Below are positions 60,223 to 64,000 of a DNA stretch of 64,000 nt, one piece after another (within the stretch, counting starts at the first letter, position 1; every line of letters begins with the position of its first letter). The notes beneath the pieces are model-generated. The model did not search any database. It was not told where the DNA came from and was given only the letters and a program-made list of their open reading frames with translations. The translations under genes and the position numbers were made by a program. The DNA comes from an uncultured Saccharospirillaceae bacterium (lineage in GTDB: Bacteria; Pseudomonadota; Gammaproteobacteria; Pseudomonadales; Oceanobacteraceae). The stretch is taken from positions 62,001 through 126,000 of the forward strand of contig CANMOZ010000005.1 in assembly GCA_947499545.1 (NCBI GenBank). The letters are read 5' to 3'.

Positions 60223-60777
60223 CTAACGAGCAATCAGCCGATACTTATACCGATCAGAAGTACCTGCATGCTTGTTTTCATCAACATTCCGGTATTGGGT
60301 AGTGATCTCATACTCTCCTTGGTTATCGGCTTTCAATGAGAATGTATAGCTAAATCTTTTTTTCATGTTAAGTGTGATCTCTACGGAGTCGGCCGACGCT
60401 TTATTTTCAACACGAATGAGTTTCTTAGCCTCTTTAAAGGAATACTTGCTTGACTCCCCTCTAAACATGGCTTCTCTATCGGCATCATCAAATTTAAGCG
60501 TTAACTCTTTTCCTATATCAACCAAAAGGATGAGGTCTTTTTCTGTGGACTTTTTAGAGAAGCATCCCCCATCGATTTTCACAGATTTCTTATTAGATGG
60601 AAACAAGTCACCTATACCAGAAGCTTTCATACACTTTGTTTCATCTTTTCTGCTAGAGCCGCTGCCGCCACCATCATGACCAATTTCCGCTCCCATGTAC
60701 TCATTTGAATTGTCTTTACAAGCCGTTATTGCCAACATCACCACGAATAAGGAAAGAGTTTGCTGCCAATTTTTCAT
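60223..60777 (-). CDS. Lipoprotein of unknown function
   Basis: 184 residues. Lipobox ends LAITAC-KDN. A Gly/Ser linker (GHDGGGSGSSRKDE) is followed by a beta-rich domain with two cysteines (TKCMK and GGCFS), lysine-rich (KKRFSYTFSLKADNQGEYE). Asp at +3 after the lipid cysteine is not the usual inner-membrane retention position, so outer-membrane sorting is plausible. Not recognised. Confidence 0.72.
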   Translation of the reverse strand: MKNWQQTLSLFVVMLAITACKDNSNEYMGAEIGHDGGGSGSSRKDETKCMKASGIGDLFPSNKKSVKIDGGCFSKKSTEKDLILLVDIGKELTLKFDDADREAMFRGESSKYSFKEAKKLIRVENKASADSVEITLNMKKRFSYTFSLKADNQGEYEITTQYRNVDENKHAGTSDRYKYRLIAR

Positions 60778-61100
60778 GTTACTTCAACCGTACTGAGCTT
60801 TCAGGAAGAGCAAATTATACAACCTTATCCGTTAACATCCACTGACAAGTTAACAAAACAGTCAAACACCCGCCTATTCCAACCAATTGCTGGCATCAAG
60901 CTAAGCAGCGTACTCAACCTTTTCTGGATCGGTTAATTGTTAAACGATGCTTGTTTGGCAGGTCAATTATCGACCAGCAACATAACCTAATCGTTCAGCT
61001 TGGCAAACAACCAAACTCATATCGACGGATATTGACAGCTCAAAAAGAGGGGTTTTATACTCAAACAGAAAATGGATAATAAATAAGAAGTATTACTAAA
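60778..61100. other. 323-bp divergent spacer
   Basis: Holds the promoter of the ABC genes (listed) and upstream DNA of the lipoprotein gene. No gene found. Confidence 0.45.
61032..61061 (+). promoter_or_regulatory. Sigma-70 promoter of the ABC transporter genes
   Basis: Consensus -35 TTGACA (61032-61037) and near-consensus -10 TATACT (61056-61061) with an 18-bp spacer, about 40 bp before the first ATG. Confidence 0.65.
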
Positions 61101-61760
61101 ATGCCTATTTCGCTTCATCTCAAGTATATTTTATTACAACAACTTCGGCAGCCGATTTCTTTTATATGGACAATCGCTCTTCCAACTACTTTATATTTCA
61201 CCTTTCAATACCAGAAAAATGATGTTGCATTTCTTGGCTCCTATATCGTGTTTTCTATTTATATTTACGGTGGCGCGCTCTATATAATCGCGCATCGAGA
61301 ATCTGGTTTTTTAAAGTGTTTGATCCCTAGCAGGCGATCACTGTTGTATTTTTCTGTAGCGTTATACATAGCCAACACCTTAATTGCTTTGACGGGTATT
61401 TCTGTCTTCTATCTATTGCTCTATTGTATAAACGAAGAGGTACTCTTTACTCAATTCCTACAACTCATGTTTTTATCACCCGCCCTGTACCTGATATCAC
61501 TTAATGCACTGCATTTTCGAAAAGCGCTCTCTGAAATGCACACCGTCATAAACATCAGCATGATGCTGTTTATCATTACTCCCTTTCTACATCAACCGAT
61601 TGCCCAAGTGCTTAATTACTTAAACCCAATTTATTTACATCGTCTATTCTTTAGCTCTTCTGAATATTCTGCGCACTGGGTTACAACCTTACTCATGACC
61701 AGCTTAGGCATCATCGCGCTACTTAGACTTGATCGCCAACCGGTTGAAGGAAGAGCCTAA
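61101..61760 (+). CDS. ABC-2-type transporter permease
   Basis: 219 residues with six hydrophobic segments and ABC-2 arrangement: ILLQQLRQPISFIWTIALPTTLYF at the start, a cytoplasmic RESGFLKCLIPSRRS loop that would contact the ATPase, and a C-terminal LNPIYLHRLFF region. Shorter than the usual 240-260 residues. Its last base overlaps the ATPase start (TAATG), so the two are coupled. Substrate unknown; likely export of a small hydrophobic or peptide molecule. Confidence 0.82.
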   Translation: MPISLHLKYILLQQLRQPISFIWTIALPTTLYFTFQYQKNDVAFLGSYIVFSIYIYGGALYIIAHRESGFLKCLIPSRRSLLYFSVALYIANTLIALTGISVFYLLLYCINEEVLFTQFLQLMFLSPALYLISLNALHFRKALSEMHTVINISMMLFIITPFLHQPIAQVLNYLNPIYLHRLFFSSSEYSAHWVTTLLMTSLGIIALLRLDRQPVEGRA

Positions 61761-62434
61761 TGCACTCGCTGCTCAGATTAGAAAATTGCCAACTGCGCAT
61801 TAAGAACACCCGTATTTTTTCTTCTATAAACTTGGTCATTCCCAAGCATAAGGTCTCTGTTCTTGTCGGCAGCAATGGTGTCGGAAAAAGCATGTTGATG
61901 GATATGATCGCAGGCACGCTTTCCCCAAACGAAGGAACCATATCAAGAGGTCTTTCAATAAGTGAAATAGGGTATCTTAGCCAGGGGTTAGAACTGCCCT
62001 ATTTACTGACCATTCAAGAAACCATCCAATACTACGCTCGCCTACTGAATCCCAGTTTACGCAAATCTTGCTTCCAAGAGATGCTTAAATGCTTCCACCC
62101 ACAGGTAAGCGATATCGCACACAAGCTGAAAACCAAACGAGCAAGTAAATGCAGCTTTGGAGAAAAAAAGCTCCTTTTAATCAATTTGTTTGCTACATAC
62201 AGCCCATTCAAACTGCTTATTATGGATGAGCCAACCGCAGGGCTCAGTCCGAGCAGCCGAAGTATTTATCGTGAACTTTGCGACCAAGTACTTATGGAAG
62301 GTAAAAGCATCTTTTTCTCAACCCATCACATGGATGATATAAAACCTTCTGATATTGTGATTAATCTCGATGAGCTTAATGACGGCAAGGCGTTAGTTAA
62401 ATCACAAGCAGTGTTTAAAACTACCTATAAATAA
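61760..62434 (+). CDS. ABC transporter ATP-binding protein
   Basis: 224 residues. Walker A GSNGVGKS (37-44), Q-loop LSQGLELPYLLT, Walker B LLIMDEPTAGLSPSS (153-167) and H-loop STHHMDD. The signature motif is degenerate: KCSFGEKKLLL where LSGGE/Q is expected (Cys and Phe in place of Leu and Gly), so catalysis may be weak or asymmetric in a homodimer. Paired with the preceding ABC-2 permease. No regulator or third subunit adjacent. Confidence 0.9.
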   Translation: MHSLLRLENCQLRIKNTRIFSSINLVIPKHKVSVLVGSNGVGKSMLMDMIAGTLSPNEGTISRGLSISEIGYLSQGLELPYLLTIQETIQYYARLLNPSLRKSCFQEMLKCFHPQVSDIAHKLKTKRASKCSFGEKKLLLINLFATYSPFKLLIMDEPTAGLSPSSRSIYRELCDQVLMEGKSIFFSTHHMDDIKPSDIVINLDELNDGKALVKSQAVFKTTYK

Positions 62435-62812
62435 AAGTCCGCATATTGCTTCATAAAAGTCACAATAAGAGGATTAATGTTTAAACGCCAGACATTTTTT
62501 GATCGACCATAAAGCAGCTCTCTAAATAAGCTTAGTTGAAAATTTATCTCAACCACTTTGGAGATTATTATCCAAAAACCTAACGATCCGCCAAAACGGT
62601 CATAGATCTGGGGTTTTTGAATTTTGACTGGAGAAAAAGAACGAGGGTTATCCGGTTGGGGTGGTTATGGGCTACGACAAAACTGGGAATATCGGCTGAA
62701 AAATTACAAAATTTTTCAGCCGATAATTTGGGGGAGGCTGCGATATAGAGCGGTGCTCAATACTGACAGGTGCATCCAATAAATGGGCAACTGTCAGATC
62801 AGGTTTGAATTG
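62435..62812. other. 378-bp spacer with strong inverted repeats
   Basis: No gene. Holds the 16-bp inverted repeat listed separately and a weaker CTGACAG (62763-62769) / CTGTCAG (62791-62797) pair just after the putative immunity gene. It separates the ABC pair from the toxin remnant. Confidence 0.45.
62690..62725. repeat. Perfect 16-bp inverted repeat
   Basis: Arms 62690-62705 and 62710-62725 (TATCGGCTGAAAAATT and its complement) with loop ACAA. Neither strand has a U-tract directly after the stem. Could be a terminator variant, a protein site, or an end of a small mobile element. Confidence 0.7.
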
Positions 62813-63079
62813 CTATACCTTCGCACTCCGTATTTTTTTCCAATAACCTCTAAAAGCTCTTTCTGGAGCAACTAAAATCCATATACTGCCATCTCCAACA
62901 CATTCAAAATAAAGCGCCGGTCCCATATCCTCTTTTGGCTGACTGAACCAGCCAGGCTGGCTTATTCCATTTAGAACCCCTCGGGCCACAGCATCATTAA
63001 TTACACCATAGCATTTTACAAAATCGTCATGATCTTTAAAATCGCCACTTAAATATAATTCTTTACAGGTTGTGTCCAT
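62813..63079 (-). CDS. Putative immunity protein for the adjacent toxin remnant
   Basis: 88 residues, starting 15 bp after the toxin-like frame and preceded by AAAGGA. Acidic and aromatic-rich in its first half (DFKDHDDFVKCYGVINDAV), ending YWKKIRSAKV, with no signal peptide. No family recognised. Size, spacing and direction fit the immunity gene of a polymorphic toxin. That is inference from position. Confidence 0.5.
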   Translation of the reverse strand: MDTTCKELYLSGDFKDHDDFVKCYGVINDAVARGVLNGISQPGWFSQPKEDMGPALYFECVGDGSIWILVAPERAFRGYWKKIRSAKV

Positions 63080-63094
63080 TAAAATTTCCTTTAT

Positions 63095-63913
63095 TTAATT
63101 ACCATTATTTAACTTAATAACCCAGCCTTCATTCCAAGATTTTGTTGTGGCCTTAAATTGAATTATCCCACCACTGCCGGCTCCTGGATAAAACTCTGTC
63201 AATGGTTCCCACCCTGTTGATAGGGATTCCCCTAAAGGTCTAACTACTCTGGGATCAATTAACTCATTGGTAGGTATTTTTAACAGCACTTCATGCTCTC
63301 CCCAATGCTTAAATACTTGGGCTCTATCCATTAGCTCATTCGGATCTAAACCCAAGCTTTCAGTGGTCATATACGTTTCTCGACTTATTCTCCCATCAGT
63401 ACGATAAAAGCCTAACATGTAAGCAGGCATGGAGCGGTACACAAAATCTTGATTAGCGATAATATCATCTAATTGCGATTGTAGCTGGGGGCCTTTTCCT
63501 CGATACATTGACATCAATTCAACATACCGCTCTCTTGTTAAAGCTCTTTCGCCAAAGAACTTACCGCCAACACCGTATGGGTTGCCACCCTCTTTAATAT
63601 TACTCCAAACCTTCGAAGGGTCTTTGAAGTCAGCAAAAGTAGATGGAGTAACCTTGCCAATTCCGTTCTCTACTTTCCATGCTTTATATAATTCAAACCG
63701 CTTCGCTAATTCAGGGTTTATAGAATTGTCAACAGGGTTTGCCTTAGATGCATTCCTTTCAGGACTAAATATCTTACCTGCCTCTGGAGCCCCGACCGTA
63801 AGATATCCCTCTCCAAAACCATATAAAACACCAATACCAGCATTTGAATAGTCGCCATTCCCAAAGTGGCTGGCTCCCATAGAGAAATTATTGAATGCGC
63901 GGCCATATAATGT
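63095..63913 (-). pseudogene. C-terminal fragment of a putative polymorphic toxin
   Basis: The frame is open from 63913, just after an in-frame TAA at 63914-63916, to 63095. The first ATG (63880) has no ribosome-binding site, so this looks like the truncated tail of a larger protein. The first part (LYGRAFNNFSMGASHFGNGDY, then GVLYGFGEGYLTVG) resembles pre-toxin regions of polymorphic toxins. The last 150 residues hold VYRSMPAYMLGF, RETYMTTESLG, EHEVLLKIPTNEL and GSGGIIQFKATT, a pattern compatible with a small compact toxin domain, possibly ADP-ribosyltransferase-like, but unproven. A putative immunity gene follows by 15 bp. Confidence 0.5.
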
Positions 63914-64000
63914 TTACACCACTAGAGCATCGCTCTATTCAAATCGGGCTCACTCAAGAAGCCGTTGAGCTTTATGTCAATGACTGGATTCAAGACATCA
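63895..64000 (+). CDS. Unrecognised reading frame leaving the window (possible mobile-element junction)
   Basis: An open plus-strand frame (ATG 63895 or 63910) reads MFTPLEHRSIQIGLTQEAV and continues to the last base. Its codon choice looks coding, and it begins exactly where the toxin fragment on the other strand loses its upstream part. Only 35 codons are visible, so no family can be named and it may not be a gene. Confidence 0.3.
   Translation, partial: MRGHIMFTPLEHRSIQIGLTQEAVELYVNDWIQDI

Noticed and set aside
1-64000. tRNA, rRNA, CRISPR array, complete insertion sequence or integron
   Set aside because: Looked for characteristic sequences and repeated units; none found.

Overview
The window looks like chromosomal DNA of a free-living, probably marine or aquatic gammaproteobacterium of the Pseudomonas/Oceanospirillales type. 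Base composition is moderate (roughly mid-40s % GC by eye) and the coding is dense. The best-recognised genes (Crp/Vfr, SpeD, Lrp, PepA, LptF/LptG, PpsR, GmhA, TcdA, endonuclease V) read like gammaproteobacterial orthologues, and the order speD - osmC-like - crp/vfr is the Pseudomonas order. I see no rRNA, tRNA, CRISPR array or complete insertion sequence.

Layout. 1-0.64 kb: 5' part of a secreted M43-like metalloprotease lipoprotein. 0.8-3.3 kb: speD, osmC-like and divergent crp/vfr, with an unexplained hairpin-rich gap in front of speD. 3.5-6.4 kb: HD-GYP response regulator and histidine kinase, a two-component/c-di-GMP operon. 6.6-8.4 kb: alanine dehydrogenase divergent from lrp. 8.5-12.4 kb: pentapeptide-repeat potassium channel, TcdA, a periplasmic binding-protein-like protein and an outer-membrane protein. 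12.5-16.4 kb: a giant FliD-like protein away from other flagellar genes. 16.7-20.3 kb: a Tat-exported carotenoid-oxygenase-family protein followed by an exported FAD-linked oxidase. 20.3-24.6 kb: small housekeeping and hypothetical genes, gmhA and a NADAR glycosidase. 24.7-28.3 kb: an operon of an M48 membrane protease and three AIM24-family paralogues.

28.6-34.2 kb: two tandem glycerophosphodiester phosphodiesterase paralogues without signal peptides and an 831-residue protein of no family I recognise. With the 607-residue pentapeptide/peptidase-C26 fusion at 42.4 kb these share polar, low-complexity N-termini and look like accessory, possibly effector-type, proteins. 34.3-42.2 kb: pepA divergent from lptF-lptG, then VOC protein, amidoligase and class-I glutamine amidotransferase (the last two overlapping), a YqaA-type membrane protein, an RDD membrane protein and ppsR.

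44.2-50.2 kb: CARB-like class A beta-lactamase, SLC13 anion transporter, DUF2799-type lipoprotein, several small cysteine-rich or membrane proteins, and an MFS transporter. 50.3-53.7 kb: copper-resistance genes copB and copA with an upstream Cys/His-rich exported protein. 54-56.4 kb: secreted trypsin-like protease with a PPC domain and a small secreted protein. 56.4-59.1 kb: a two-gene unit of a decarboxylase fused to an N-terminal GNAT-like domain and a protein with a conserved Cys-Pro core, preceded by a 23-bp tandem repeat. 59.4-62.4 kb: endonuclease V, a lipoprotein and a two-gene ABC transporter with a clear sigma-70 promoter. 62.8-63.9 kb: the C-terminal remnant of what looks like a polymorphic toxin with a putative immunity gene, ending at a junction with an unrecognised reading frame that leaves the window.

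The conserved metabolic and envelope genes sit in compact operons with clear terminators. The accessory genes (effector-like proteins, beta-lactamase, copper genes, decarboxylase pair, toxin remnant) are interleaved between them with longer AT-rich spacers, which suggests repeated acquisition at the gaps rather than one large island.
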